This document shows, in pieces, positions 1-9,077 of a stretch of 64,000 nt of DNA. The stretch is taken from the NCBI RefSeq assembly GCF_000195635.1, contig NZ_GL882614.1, forward strand, positions 62,001 through 126,000. The letters are read 5' to 3'. The stretch's first letter is position 1. Each line of letters opens with the position of its first letter. Position numbers and translations under genes: made by a program. The notes beneath the pieces are model-generated. The model saw nothing but the letters and a program-made list of their open reading frames with translations, made no database searches and had not been told where the DNA came from. This DNA comes from Bacteroides fluxus YIT 12057 (GTDB lineage Bacteria > Bacteroidota > Bacteroidia > Bacteroidales > Bacteroidaceae).

Positions 1-93
1 GCCTATGACAAAAACCAAAGACAAGCCTTCCTAAAAGAGCTTTTCCCACGCAAAATATTTGCCATCCCCATAATAAGCCCTATCTTTACGCAG

Positions 94-163
94 CAGATGC
101 ACATCTGTAGCCTAAAGACAGTCATCTGTAGTTTAAAGATGTCTATCTTCAGGGTGGAGATGA
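94..163. repeat. 21-bp direct-repeat array (3 units) with inverted cap
   Basis: Three consecutive 21-bp units begin at 101, 122 and 143. The first two share CATCTGTAG and TAAAGA at the same offsets; the third (CTATCTTCAG...) is diverged. An inverted half-copy sits at the left end: CAGATG (94-99) faces CATCTG (102-107). The period equals two helical turns. Function unknown; similar arrays with other sequences occur at 18525, 32619 and 51604. Confidence 0.6.
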
Positions 164-195
164 AGCTCAAGACAAGACTGAAACCCTCCGAAACC

Positions 196-239
196 GCGAC
201 TGTAATGCCCCGATAATAGGACTGTGACCGCCCGAATAC
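196..239. repeat. 22-bp imperfect direct repeat (2 units)
   Basis: Two adjacent 22-bp units (196-217 and 218-239) share GACTGT, then CCCGA at the same offset. Only two copies, so chance is harder to exclude than for the other arrays; it is listed because its period matches them. Confidence 0.35.
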
Positions 240-323
240 AGATGCGTGGCATCCTCCGCACAGAGCACCGGCTTTCTCGGAGCAGGCATCGGCTGCAACA
301 ACCTTTAATAAATACTTAGCAGA

Positions 324-947
324 ATGGCAGAATATGAAATGCAGGAATCGAACCTGCCCAATGAAGACGGCAAACGGGTGCTCTTCCCCCGCATGAGATT
401 ATGGGGACAGGCAGACCTGGACAAGATAGTAGATAAAATCAGCTATGCCAGCAGCTTCACCCCCGGCGACATCAAGGGACTGGTAAAAGCGCTTGCCGAC
501 GAAATGGCTTGCCAAATGGCAAGCGGGCGCTCGGTGAAAATAGACGGGATAGGCGTATTCTCCCCCTCGCTCGCCCTGCGCGACGGCTACGAACGGGAAA
601 GCGGAGAGCCGGGCGCTCCCAAGCGAAACGCCATGAGCATCTGGCTGAACAACGTCAACTTCCGTGCCGACAAAGAGCTGATAGAGAATACCGGACGAAG
701 GTGCATACTGGAACGTTCCAAATGGAAGTTCAGGCATTCGTCACAAGTATTCTCGCCACAGGAGCGGCTGAAGATGGCGCAAGACTTCCTTTGCTCCAAC
801 CCTTTCATGCGCGTGGCAGACTATTGCCGGTTGACGGGACTGCTGAGCGACAAGGCAGCCCGTGAGCTGAAGCAATGGAGCGAAGAACCGGAGTCGGGCA
901 TCGGCTGCAAAGGAAGAGGCTCACACAAGATTTATGTAAAAAGATAA
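324..947 (+). CDS. HU-family DNA-binding protein, extended Bacteroidota type
   Basis: A 207-residue protein with an HU/IHF-like fold in its first ~120 residues: the helical part runs through KGLVKALADEMACQMASGRSV, followed by the strand segment VKIDGIGVFSPSL that is typical of the 'histone-like' DNA-binding proteins of Bacteroidales. The C-terminal ~80 residues form an extra helical segment with a possible helix-turn-helix flavour (ADYCRLTGLLSDKAARELKQW) not present in classic 90-residue HU. Probably a nucleoid-associated or locus-specific DNA-binding protein; its target is unknown. The stop lies 8 bp before the following outer-membrane gene, so the two are likely co-transcribed. Confidence 0.8.
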   Translation: MAEYEMQESNLPNEDGKRVLFPRMRLWGQADLDKIVDKISYASSFTPGDIKGLVKALADEMACQMASGRSVKIDGIGVFSPSLALRDGYERESGEPGAPKRNAMSIWLNNVNFRADKELIENTGRRCILERSKWKFRHSSQVFSPQERLKMAQDFLCSNPFMRVADYCRLTGLLSDKAARELKQWSEEPESGIGCKGRGSHKIYVKR

Positions 948-955
948 AACCTGCG

Positions 956-1603
956 ATGATGAAACAACAACTCGCCACACTGGCCGCCCTGCTCTGCTGG
1001 GTCATCCCCTCCCTGCATGCCCAAAGCGAATGCCTGCCGCAAGAATACAGTTTCATTGTGGGCGGCGGACTGATGCTGCCCCATGTAGATGGCAACAAGA
1101 ACGATTTTTTCAACAAGAACGGAAACCGCCCGGGCTATGACCTGATGGCAGAAGGACGGTACTACCTCACGCCCAACTTTGCCATAGGAGCGCAATACGA
1201 CTACCTGCGCTCGGCACGCCTGCCGGACAAGATGCACCTGCACTTCATCCGTCCCGAAATGCTGCTGCGGATCTTATGGAGCGACGGCAACCAAGGTGTG
1301 TTCTTCTCGTTGGGCATCGGATACATGAACTATCAGGAACGGCTGTACAAGCGGAACCAACGGCAAGGACACCTTTACCGGAAAGGATATTGCGGCATTT
1401 CGTTTGCCTTAGGCTATGAATTCCGAATCACCCGAAAACTATCGGGGATGCTGCGGGCTGATATTCTTACAGCAGACTGGTTCGTCAATCCCGACGGACG
1501 TCTTTACAACACGGACGGATATGATGACGGAGTGAACCATAACTGGTTCAAAAATAACATCACATTTTTCAACTTGGGGCTTGCCGTGCAGTTCGGACGA
1601 TAG
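956..1603 (+). CDS. Outer-membrane beta-barrel protein, unknown function
   Basis: A 215-residue protein. I chose the ATG at 956 (or 959) because it gives a clean Sec signal peptide (MMKQQLATLAALLCWVIPS..HAQ, cleavage after about residue 22); an upstream in-frame start would bury it behind a basic tail overlapping the HU gene. The mature part alternates hydrophobic and polar residues, is rich in Tyr/Phe/Gly, and ends ...FNLGLAVQFGR, a terminal strand with a C-terminal aromatic-rich pattern typical of small 8-strand barrels. No enzymatic motif is seen. It follows the HU-like gene by 8 bp. Confidence 0.7.
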   Translation: MMKQQLATLAALLCWVIPSLHAQSECLPQEYSFIVGGGLMLPHVDGNKNDFFNKNGNRPGYDLMAEGRYYLTPNFAIGAQYDYLRSARLPDKMHLHFIRPEMLLRILWSDGNQGVFFSLGIGYMNYQERLYKRNQRQGHLYRKGYCGISFALGYEFRITRKLSGMLRADILTADWFVNPDGRLYNTDGYDDGVNHNWFKNNITFFNLGLAVQFGR

Positions 1604-1640
1604 ACAGATACAACCCATGCAAGGAATGACCTTGCCATGC

Positions 1641-4600
1641 TTATTCCTCCACCTGCATCGCCACAATCTCCTGTAGCGTACAAACCGCTTCTTCTACGGA
1701 AGTAACCTCTTTCACCAGCATGCTCCGCTTGTTGTTCTGCTCACGCAAGTCACAACGGCGGGTGTATTTCATCATATAGCCGATGACTTTGCCGAATGCC
1801 TGGCTCTGATAATACGGGCTATCCGGATTGGAAACGAAGAACAGCGACATGCGCCCTCCCTTCAAGAACACCTTTTCCACCCCAAGGCGGGCAGCCAGAC
1901 GGCGCAAGGGAACAATGCGCAACAGTTCTTCCGTCTCGGGAGGAACCGGACCAAAGCGGTCTTCAAGGCGTGCACGGAAGTCGGCTACGTCTTTATCCAG
2001 CGTCAAACCGTCCAACTCACGATACAACAGCATGCGTTCGCTGCTTCCGGTCACGTAATCGGCAGGCAACAGAAGTTCCAAATCACTTTCCACCTGGCAT
2101 TCATCCACAAACTGTTCGCCACTGATTACGCCCCCTTCGGCTTTCAGCTCTTCGGGATACAGGTCGGCAAACTCATCGGTTTTCAGTTCACGTACGGCCT
2201 CGGACAATATCTTCTGATAAGTCTCATATCCCAAATCGGCAATAAAACCACTTTGTTCCGCACCGAGCATGTTACCGGCGCCGCGGATGTCAAGATCCTG
2301 CATGGCAATGTGAATGCCACTGCCCAAGTCGGAAAAGTTCTCGATAGCCTGCAGGCGGCGTTTGGCCTCCGGGGTAAGAGAGGACAAAGGAGGAGCCAGC
2401 AAATAGCAGAAAGCTTTCTTGTTACTCCGGCCTACACGACCTCGCATCTGGTGCAGGTCACTCAAGCCGAAGTTCTGCGCTTGGTTGATAATGATGGTGT
2501 TGGCGTTCGGAATGTCAATGCCGCTTTCGATAATTGTCGTGGCAAGCAACACGTCGTAGTCATAGTTGACAAAATCCAGAATAATCTTTTCCAGTTCGGC
2601 AGGTTCCATCTGCCCGTGACCTATGCAGACACGACAATCGGGAATACGGCGCTCTATCATCGCCTTCAGTTCCGCAAGGTTGGATATGCGGTTGTTGACA
2701 AAAAAGACCTGCCCGTTGCGGCTCATCTCAAAGTTGACGGCATCGGCAATGACTTCCTCATTGAACGTATGCACCTCCGTCTGGATAGGATAACGGTTGG
2801 GAGGCGGAGTCTGGATGACACTCAAGTCCCGTGCGCCCATCAATGAGAACTGCAAGGTACGGGGAATAGGCGTAGCGGTCATCGTAAGGGTATCTACATT
2901 CACCTTGAGCTGGCGGAGCTTCTCCTTGACGGAAACGCCGAATTTCTGCTCTTCGTCTATAATCAGCAAGCCGAGATCCTTGAACTTCACATCCTTTCCC
3001 AAAATACGGTGAGTGCCGATGAGGATGTTCACATCTCCCTCGGAAAGTCCCTTGACAACGGCCTTGGCCTGTGCGGCGGTACGGGCGCGGCTCAAATAAT
3101 CCACCCGGCAGGGAAGCCCTTTCAGACGCTCCTTGAAAGTCTGGAAATGCTGGTAGGCAAGTACCGTAGTAGGCACCAGGACAGCCACCTGTTTATTGTC
3201 CGCCACAGCCTTGAAAGCCGCGCGCACGGCAATTTCCGTCTTCCCGAAACCCACGTCACCGCAGACCAGACGGTCCATAGGGCGGGCACTTTCCATATCG
3301 GCCTTTACGTCGGCTGTAGATTTGCTTTGGTCGGGCGTATCCTCATAAATAAAAGATGCCTCCAGCTCACGTTGCAAGAAACTGTCGGGACTGTATTGGA
3401 AACCTTTTTCTTCACGGCGCTGCGAGTAAAGTTTTATCAAGTCGCGGGCAATGTCCTTGATTTTGGTTTTGGTACGGTCTTTCAATTTCTCCCAAGCACC
3501 GGTACCCAACTTGTTCAACCGGGGGGCTTCACCTTCTTTTCCTTTATATTTGGAGACTTTATGCAGGGAATGGATGGAAACAAAGACCACATCATCATTC
3601 TGAAAAACAAGTTTCATAACCTCCTGGGTGGTGTTTCCGTTGGGTATTCGCACCAATCCGGCAAAACGCCCCACACCGTGGTCGGTATGCACCACATAAT
3701 CTCCCGGAGTAAACTGGTTCAACTCCTTCAGACTTAACGCAACCTTGCCGCTACGAGCCTTGTCACTCTTCAGGTTGTATTTATGGAAACGGTCAAAAAG
3801 CTGATGGTCGGTAAAGATGCAAAGGCGCAATGTAGCGTCGGCAAAACCCTCATGCAAGGTACGCTCCACGGCGGTAAACTGTATGTTATCCCCCCTGTCC
3901 TCGAAGATAGCCTTGATACGGTCTGTCTGCTTGGTACTGTCACTACAGATATAGATGGTGTAGCCATTCTCCTGGTACTCCTTGAATGAAGCTGCCACCA
4001 AGTCGAAATTCTTATGGAAAATAGGCTGGGCCGTGGTATTAAAAGCAATCGTGGCATCCGGCGTGCCGGTAGGTTTGTTGCCGAACTCCATCCTGCGGAA
4101 ATCAAGCGCGCGCAAGGTAAACTCACCGCCGTCAATCAGCTTGCCCTCCAAAGTTATCGCCCCGTTCTCTTCCGCCTCACGGGCAGCAATGGCTTGTGGA
4201 GTCAGCGCCTCGTCATGTACATTCTGAATACGTTCGCGCAGCCAGAGAAAATCACGCATGGACAATACGGTATCCGGTTTGAGAAATTCCAGGAATGACA
4301 CCATGCCTCCGCTGCCGCCTTGCTCCAGGCTATGGCTCAAATCGGGAACAATCACTATATTCTCTTTCTTTTCTTTTGAAAGCTGTGTCTCCACCTCAAA
4401 AGTACGGATGCTTTCCACCTCATCTCCAAAGAAGTCAATGCGAAAAGGGAATTCAGAAGAGAACGAGAAAACATCAATGATACTGCCGCGTACAGCGTAT
4501 TGCCCGGGCTCATAGACATAATCCACGTATTCAAAACCATAGCTGCGCAATACTTCAGTGATAAAATTCATATCCACTTTCTCGCCGGCATGAAGTTTCA

Positions 4601-5030
4601 GGGTCTTGTCACCCAGTTCCTTCCGGGAAACCACTTTCTCTGCCAGCGCGTCGGGATAAGTGACTATACACAGTCCTTCCTCACCCTTTTGCAGGCGGCT
4701 CAGCACTTCCGTACGAAGTATCTCGTTCGCCGCATCTTTCTGCCCGTACTTGATGGCACGGCGGAAAGAAGACGGGAAAAACAACACCTGTTCCGTCCCC
4801 AATACCTGCGTCAGGTCGTGATAGAAATACCCCGCTTCCTCCAGATCGCCGAGGATGAAGACAAACGGGCACTCCCCACGCCGTACCAGCACGGAAGAAA
4901 ATAAAGATGCCGCAGAAGCACATAGACCTCCGCAATACAAGTGACGGATTGAAGTATTCTTAAGCAACCGGCTCATTCCCTCTACATTAGGATGGGCTGT
5001 ATAGAATTGTTGAAGTTCGGTGATAGTCAT
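1641..5030 (-). CDS. mfd: Transcription-repair coupling factor Mfd
   Basis: Mfd displaces RNA polymerase stalled at DNA lesions and recruits the UvrA repair machinery. The 1129-residue protein has the expected order: UvrB-homology region, RNAP-interacting domain (TPGDYVVHTDHGVGRFAGL), superfamily 2 translocase with Walker A GDVGFGKTE, the DEEQ box (LLIIDEEQKFG), motif III TMTATPIPRTL, the TRG region (MRGRVGRSNKKAFCYLL) and a C-terminal D7-like domain. The start at 5030 (MTITELQQFY) was chosen because the open frame upstream runs into the divergent promoter region and looks non-coding. A TATTTTTG -7 box on this strand at 5057-5064 would give a leader of about 20 nt. Confidence 0.96.
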   Translation of the reverse strand: MTITELQQFYTAHPNVEGMSRLLKNTSIRHLYCGGLCASAASLFSSVLVRRGECPFVFILGDLEEAGYFYHDLTQVLGTEQVLFFPSSFRRAIKYGQKDAANEILRTEVLSRLQKGEEGLCIVTYPDALAEKVVSRKELGDKTLKLHAGEKVDMNFITEVLRSYGFEYVDYVYEPGQYAVRGSIIDVFSFSSEFPFRIDFFGDEVESIRTFEVETQLSKEKKENIVIVPDLSHSLEQGGSGGMVSFLEFLKPDTVLSMRDFLWLRERIQNVHDEALTPQAIAAREAEENGAITLEGKLIDGGEFTLRALDFRRMEFGNKPTGTPDATIAFNTTAQPIFHKNFDLVAASFKEYQENGYTIYICSDSTKQTDRIKAIFEDRGDNIQFTAVERTLHEGFADATLRLCIFTDHQLFDRFHKYNLKSDKARSGKVALSLKELNQFTPGDYVVHTDHGVGRFAGLVRIPNGNTTQEVMKLVFQNDDVVFVSIHSLHKVSKYKGKEGEAPRLNKLGTGAWEKLKDRTKTKIKDIARDLIKLYSQRREEKGFQYSPDSFLQRELEASFIYEDTPDQSKSTADVKADMESARPMDRLVCGDVGFGKTEIAVRAAFKAVADNKQVAVLVPTTVLAYQHFQTFKERLKGLPCRVDYLSRARTAAQAKAVVKGLSEGDVNILIGTHRILGKDVKFKDLGLLIIDEEQKFGVSVKEKLRQLKVNVDTLTMTATPIPRTLQFSLMGARDLSVIQTPPPNRYPIQTEVHTFNEEVIADAVNFEMSRNGQVFFVNNRISNLAELKAMIERRIPDCRVCIGHGQMEPAELEKIILDFVNYDYDVLLATTIIESGIDIPNANTIIINQAQNFGLSDLHQMRGRVGRSNKKAFCYLLAPPLSSLTPEAKRRLQAIENFSDLGSGIHIAMQDLDIRGAGNMLGAEQSGFIADLGYETYQKILSEAVRELKTDEFADLYPEELKAEGGVISGEQFVDECQVESDLELLLPADYVTGSSERMLLYRELDGLTLDKDVADFRARLEDRFGPVPPETEELLRIVPLRRLAARLGVEKVFLKGGRMSLFFVSNPDSPYYQSQAFGKVIGYMMKYTRRCDLREQNNKRSMLVKEVTSVEEAVCTLQEIVAMQVEE

Positions 5031-5056
5031 TATAATCTGTGGTGATAAATCCACCG

Positions 5057-5115
5057 CAAAAATACATAAATAATCTTTTGTTTTGTCCGTAAATGATAGA
5101 AAAGCGTTACATTTG
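5057..5115. promoter_or_regulatory. Divergent promoter region of mfd and the glycosyltransferase operon
   Basis: Two Bacteroides -7 boxes (TAnnTTTG) point away from each other: TATTTTTG on the minus strand at 5057-5064 for mfd, and TACATTTG on the plus strand at 5108-5115 for the glycosyltransferase, with TTTG at 5082-5085 as its possible -33 element (spacing 22, slightly long). Confidence 0.55.
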
Positions 5116-5137
5116 TTCCCAATTACAACCCCCATAT

Positions 5138-5890
5138 ATGAATATGCAGACATCAGACAGCATCGTCATTATCCCTACCTACAATGAACGGGAGAATATA
5201 GAAAATATAATCCGTGCCGTTTTCAGCCTGGAACATGGCTTCCATATACTTATCATTGAAGACGGTTCGCCGGACGGGACTGCCGCCATCGTCAAAACTT
5301 TGCAGCAGGAGTTTCCCGAACGCCTGTTCATGGTGGAACGCAAGGGAAAATTGGGATTGGGCACGGCCTATATAGCCGGTTTCAAATGGGCACTGCAACA
5401 TGAATACGAATACATATTCGAGATGGATGCCGATTTCAGCCACAACCCCAAGGACTTGCCCCGCCTCTATAAGGCTTGCGCCGAAGAAGGTTCCGACGTA
5501 GCCATCGGTTCACGCTATGTGAGTGGCGTCAATGTGGTAAACTGGCCTATGGGACGGGTACTGATGTCATATTTTGCCTCCAAGTATGTACGGCTCATTA
5601 CCGGACTGCCCATTCACGATACAACCGCCGGATTTGTGTGTTACCGCCGCCGGGTGCTGAAGACCATCGACCTCGACGGCATCCGCTTCAAAGGTTATGC
5701 TTTCCAGATAGAAATGAAGTTCACCGCCTACAAATGCGGATTCAAAGTCAAGGAAGTACCCGTCATTTTCATCAACCGTGAATTGGGAACCTCTAAAATG
5801 AACAGCAGCATTTTCGGTGAAGCCGTATTCGGGGTCATCCGGCTGAAATGGAACAGCTGGTTCCATAAATATCCTACTATAAACAATTAA
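5138..5890 (+). CDS. Family 2 glycosyltransferase, polyprenol-phosphate mannosyltransferase (DPM1) type
   Basis: About 250 residues; a soluble GT-A fold. Visible motifs: IVIIPTYNERENI at the N-terminus, the nucleotide-binding IIEDGSPDGT, the DxD-type metal site EMDADFSHNP, and the acceptor region GSRYVSG / FKGYAFQIEMKF typical of dolichol- or polyprenol-phosphate mannosyl/glucosyl transferases. It would load a sugar from its nucleotide donor onto a polyprenyl phosphate at the inner face of the cytoplasmic membrane. It lacks the C-terminal membrane anchors of some relatives. The start could also be the ATG at 5144. First gene of an operon with pyrC (30 bp downstream) and a MetH reactivation-domain gene. 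Confidence 0.88.
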   Translation: MNMQTSDSIVIIPTYNERENIENIIRAVFSLEHGFHILIIEDGSPDGTAAIVKTLQQEFPERLFMVERKGKLGLGTAYIAGFKWALQHEYEYIFEMDADFSHNPKDLPRLYKACAEEGSDVAIGSRYVSGVNVVNWPMGRVLMSYFASKYVRLITGLPIHDTTAGFVCYRRRVLKTIDLDGIRFKGYAFQIEMKFTAYKCGFKVKEVPVIFINRELGTSKMNSSIFGEAVFGVIRLKWNSWFHKYPTINN

Positions 5891-5920
5891 GTAACAGGTG
5901 ATCATTACATCGTTAAAGAC

Positions 5921-7267
5921 ATGAAAAGAACATTGATACATAATGCCACGATTGTCAACGAAGGACAATCCATAAAAGGATCCATAGTAATAGAGAACGG
6001 ACGCATTGCCGAAGTGCTGACCGACTGGAAGCCTCTTTCCGCCCCCTGCGACGAGACCATTGACGCTACCGGCTGTTATCTGTTGCCCGGCATTATTGAC
6101 GACCACGTACATTTCCGTGACCCGGGACTGACCCACAAGGCGGATATCTTCACCGAAAGTTGCGCAGCCGCAGCAGGAGGTGTCACGTCCATTATGGATA
6201 TGCCGAACACCAATCCTCTGACAACCACTTTGGATACCTTGAACGCCAAACTGGACTTGTTGAACGAGAAATGTGTCGTCAACCATTCCTGTTATTTCGG
6301 TGCAACCAACAATAACTACAATGAATTCAGCAAACTGGACAAGCACCGTGTCTGCGGTATCAAGCTCTTTATGGGTTCCAGTACCGGCAATATGCTGGTG
6401 GACAAGATGAACAGTCTGCTAAATATATTCAACGGTACGGATATGCTGATTGCAGCCCATTGCGAGGACCAGGAGATTATTAAAAAGAATACCGCCAAAT
6501 ATAAAGAGAAATTTGCGGACGACGCCGAGATTCCCGTAAACAAACACCCGCTGATACGTTCTGCCCTCGCCTGCTACAGTTCTTCCAAACTGGCTGTCCG
6601 CCTGGCTAATCTGGCCGGAGCCAGGCTGCATGTCCTGCACGTCTCCACAGCAAAAGAGTTGTCATTATTCAGTGATGCCCCTCTTTCTTCTCTGAAGAAC
6701 ATTACGGCTGAAGCCTGTATAGCCCATCTTTTCTATGATTCGGAAGATTATAAGACATTAGGGGCCCGCATCAAATGCAACCCTGCAATCAAAAGCGAGA
6801 GTAACCGAACCGCCCTGCGTGCCGCCGTCAACTCCGGACTGATAGACGTCATTGCTACCGACCATGCCCCGCACCTGCTGAACGAAAAAGAAGGAGGTGC
6901 CCTAAAGGCCATGTCCGGCATGCCAATGATACAGTTCTCGCTGGTCAGCATGCTGGAACTGGTAAACAAAGGAATCTTCACGTTAGAAACCATCGTAGAG
7001 AAAATGTGCCATGCGCCTGCCCAAATCTACCGTATCAACGAACGTGGCTATATCCGTGAGGGTTACCGGGCCGATCTTGTATTGGTACGTCCCAATACTC
7101 CTTGGGAAGTCACAACCGACAGGATATTAAGCAAATGCGGATGGAGTCCTCTGGAAGGTCATACCTTTGACTGGAAAATAGAAAAGACCTTTGCCAACGG
7201 GCATCTTATCTATGACGACAATACCGTTGATGGTACCTATCGCGGTGAAGAATTGAGATTCAACTAG
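5921..7267 (+). CDS. pyrC: Dihydroorotase
   Basis: A 448-residue amidohydrolase of the long (class I) dihydroorotase type, which cyclises carbamoyl-aspartate to dihydroorotate in pyrimidine synthesis. The metal-binding HxH is in IDDHVHFRDPG; further metal or catalytic residues appear in SCYFGATNNN, AHCEDQEI, LHVLHVSTAKEL and the catalytic-Asp motif VIATDHAPH. The C-terminal strand segment (GYIREGYRADLVLVRP) is the usual amidohydrolase beta-sandwich. In Bacteroidota this form is the biosynthetic enzyme, although the hydantoinase/allantoinase subfamilies are close; the HxHFRDPG box favours dihydroorotase. Cotranscribed with its neighbours (gaps 30 and 20 bp). Confidence 0.9.
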   Translation: MKRTLIHNATIVNEGQSIKGSIVIENGRIAEVLTDWKPLSAPCDETIDATGCYLLPGIIDDHVHFRDPGLTHKADIFTESCAAAAGGVTSIMDMPNTNPLTTTLDTLNAKLDLLNEKCVVNHSCYFGATNNNYNEFSKLDKHRVCGIKLFMGSSTGNMLVDKMNSLLNIFNGTDMLIAAHCEDQEIIKKNTAKYKEKFADDAEIPVNKHPLIRSALACYSSSKLAVRLANLAGARLHVLHVSTAKELSLFSDAPLSSLKNITAEACIAHLFYDSEDYKTLGARIKCNPAIKSESNRTALRAAVNSGLIDVIATDHAPHLLNEKEGGALKAMSGMPMIQFSLVSMLELVNKGIFTLETIVEKMCHAPAQIYRINERGYIREGYRADLVLVRPNTPWEVTTDRILSKCGWSPLEGHTFDWKIEKTFANGHLIYDDNTVDGTYRGEELRFN

Positions 7268-7287
7268 ATGAATTGAGGGTTAACTAA

Positions 7288-8208
7288 ATGAGCAAAGTGA
7301 CACCTGCATTGCCTCATGCCATACTCGCATACCGTGTACATGAGGCCGCTTCCTATATCAACTGGATTTACTTTTTCCATGCATGGGGCTTTCAGCCCCG
7401 TTTCGCAGCCATTGCCGACATTCATGGTTGCGACTCTTGCCGTGCCCTATGGCTGGCGTCCTTTCCCGAAGAAGAACGCGCGAAAGCGGCGGAAGCGATG
7501 CAACTGTTCAAAGAGGCAAACAGGATGCTCGACCAGCTGGATGAGATCATGACCGTTCAATGCATATTCAGACTTTGCCGGGCAAATGCAGAAGGCGACA
7601 ATCTGATCATAGAAAATACCGTTTTTCCCTTGCTGCGCCAACAGACACCTCATCCCGACGGAAGTCCGTTCCTCTGTTTAAGTGACTTTGTACGTCCGCT
7701 TGTTTCCGGTATCCCCGATACCGTAGGGCTTTTTGCTTCCTCCGTCAGTGCAAACGCTGAAACCTGCTATCCGAACGACCCTTACAAACACCTGCTTGTA
7801 CAGACGCTGAGTGACCGTCTTGCCGAAGCCGCAACCGAAAAAATGCACGAATACGTACGCAAGGAAGCTTGGGGATATGCCCCCGACGAATCATTGTCTA
7901 TCCCGGACTTGCTGATAGAGAAATATCAAGGTATCCGTCCCGCCGTAGGCTATCCCTCCCTGCCCGACCAATCCGTCAACTTCCTGCTGGATGCCCTGCT
8001 TGACATGAAGCGGATAGGAATTACCTTAACAGAAAACGGAGCCATGCATCCGCATGCCTCCGTCTGTGGTATGATGTTGGCTCATCCTGCATCCCGCTAC
8101 TTCGCTGTCGGGAAAATAGGAGAAGACCAACTTCAGGACTACGCCCGCCGCCGGGGAATGTCCGTTGATGTCATGCGGAAATTCCTGGCGGCAAACTTGC
8201 CCGGATAA
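7288..8208 (+). CDS. Stand-alone cobalamin-dependent methionine synthase (MetH) activation domain protein
   Basis: 306 residues. The C-terminal ~80 residues carry the signature of the MetH AdoMet-binding reactivation domain (Met_synt_B12 family): RPAVGYPSLPDQ, GITLTENGAMHPHASVCGM, and HPASRYFAVGKIGEDQLQDYARR. In E. coli MetH this domain is the fourth module of one long chain and uses AdoMet to remethylate oxidised cob(II)alamin. Here it is a separate polypeptide without the homocysteine, folate or B12-binding modules, so it must act in trans on a shorter MetH encoded elsewhere. The N-terminal ~200 residues (helical; EKMHEYVRKEAWGYAPDE) correspond to the remainder of the activation module. Follows pyrC by 20 bp. 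Confidence 0.88.
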   Translation: MSKVTPALPHAILAYRVHEAASYINWIYFFHAWGFQPRFAAIADIHGCDSCRALWLASFPEEERAKAAEAMQLFKEANRMLDQLDEIMTVQCIFRLCRANAEGDNLIIENTVFPLLRQQTPHPDGSPFLCLSDFVRPLVSGIPDTVGLFASSVSANAETCYPNDPYKHLLVQTLSDRLAEAATEKMHEYVRKEAWGYAPDESLSIPDLLIEKYQGIRPAVGYPSLPDQSVNFLLDALLDMKRIGITLTENGAMHPHASVCGMMLAHPASRYFAVGKIGEDQLQDYARRRGMSVDVMRKFLAANLPG

Positions 8209-8214
8209 AACTCA

Positions 8215-9057
8215 TCAAAATTTATAGCCGATTTCAAGTCCGAAACTGGTGTATCCACATCCGTCGGACTTTTCATTAGGTATCCAGCCGGTATGCCCTA
8301 CAGCTCCAACCATAAAACGGCCGAACTCAACCCCTAAACCATAGATCGCTCCTCCCCCGATACGGCTGCCATAAACATCAAACTCCTTTTCTTCATACCG
8401 GCCGTCACTGCTATATTCCGGAGTATGCTTCACAGTTCCCCACAAACCAATATCCAGATAAGTACCAAAGCGGAATACAAAATTTGCAGAAAAACTAATC
8501 GGAAACTTCAAGGCAAACTGCAACGGAACTTCCAATACACCCGCATCATAAGTCTGCTCCCCATAAGAGTAATATCCGTCATAATCACAATCACCATAAC
8601 CGTTCATCTTACGTATCGATAAATTGACGCTCGGCTGGAAAGCCATATGACGTAACACCTTCAAATCAAATCCTGCGCCGACAAAGAACATCCGGCTACC
8701 GCTACAAGTCGAGAAATCATCAAAATCGTATAGAGGATATTCCCATCCGGCTCTTACAAGCCAAGAGAAACGATCCATCACAGCTTTACGCATATGGATA
8801 CGTACAGGTATTTCGGCGGAATAACTCTTTTTCCTTTTCCGGACCTCTATGGAATCCAAAATAAGAGGCACATCTTCCAACACAAACTCCCCATTCTTAT
8901 CCGTGAATGTACTGATGTTCGTTCCTTTGACAGTAACCTTGGCACTATCTACAGGATAGTAATCTTTATCTATCACACGATTTTTCAACTTTTGTCCTTG
9001 GGCCATCACACTCATTGCCCCTATACAGGCCAATAACAATATATATATTCTTTTCAT
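8215..9057 (-). CDS. Outer-membrane barrel with carboxypeptidase-regulatory-like domain
   Basis: 280 residues with a signal peptide (MKRIYILLLACIGAMSVMAQ). Residues ~23-95 form a CarboxypepD_reg-like beta-sandwich (NRVIDKDYYPVDSAKVTVKGTNISTFTDKNGEFVLEDVP), the N-terminal extension seen in many Bacteroidota outer-membrane proteins. The rest is a Gly/Tyr/Phe-rich beta-barrel ending in GLEIGYKF. It is a divergent paralog of the next gene upstream (9078-9944), sharing the TDxxGxFxLxxVP turn and the barrel layout. Third gene of the leftward trio starting at 10832. Ligand and function unknown. Confidence 0.72.
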   Translation of the reverse strand: MKRIYILLLACIGAMSVMAQGQKLKNRVIDKDYYPVDSAKVTVKGTNISTFTDKNGEFVLEDVPLILDSIEVRKRKKSYSAEIPVRIHMRKAVMDRFSWLVRAGWEYPLYDFDDFSTCSGSRMFFVGAGFDLKVLRHMAFQPSVNLSIRKMNGYGDCDYDGYYSYGEQTYDAGVLEVPLQFALKFPISFSANFVFRFGTYLDIGLWGTVKHTPEYSSDGRYEEKEFDVYGSRIGGGAIYGLGVEFGRFMVGAVGHTGWIPNEKSDGCGYTSFGLEIGYKF

Positions 9058-9077
9058 TGTCGTCTCCTTTTATTTAT

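Larger units (their letters stand above)
1..323. other. Left-end intergenic region
   Basis: No convincing reading frame lies here. The region holds two short direct-repeat arrays (101-163 and 196-239, listed separately) and leads into the HU-like gene. Whatever gene lies upstream is outside the window, so I cannot say whether this is a promoter region, a 3' region or both. Confidence 0.6.

Noticed and set aside
94..163. CRISPR array
   Set aside because: Units are contiguous with no unique spacers, far too short and imperfect, and no cas gene is in the window. The same applies to the arrays at 18525, 32619 and 51604.
1609..1637. Small inverted repeat GCAAGG/CCTTGC as terminator between the outer-membrane gene and mfd
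   Set aside because: Six-bp arms without a T-run on either strand; too weak to call.
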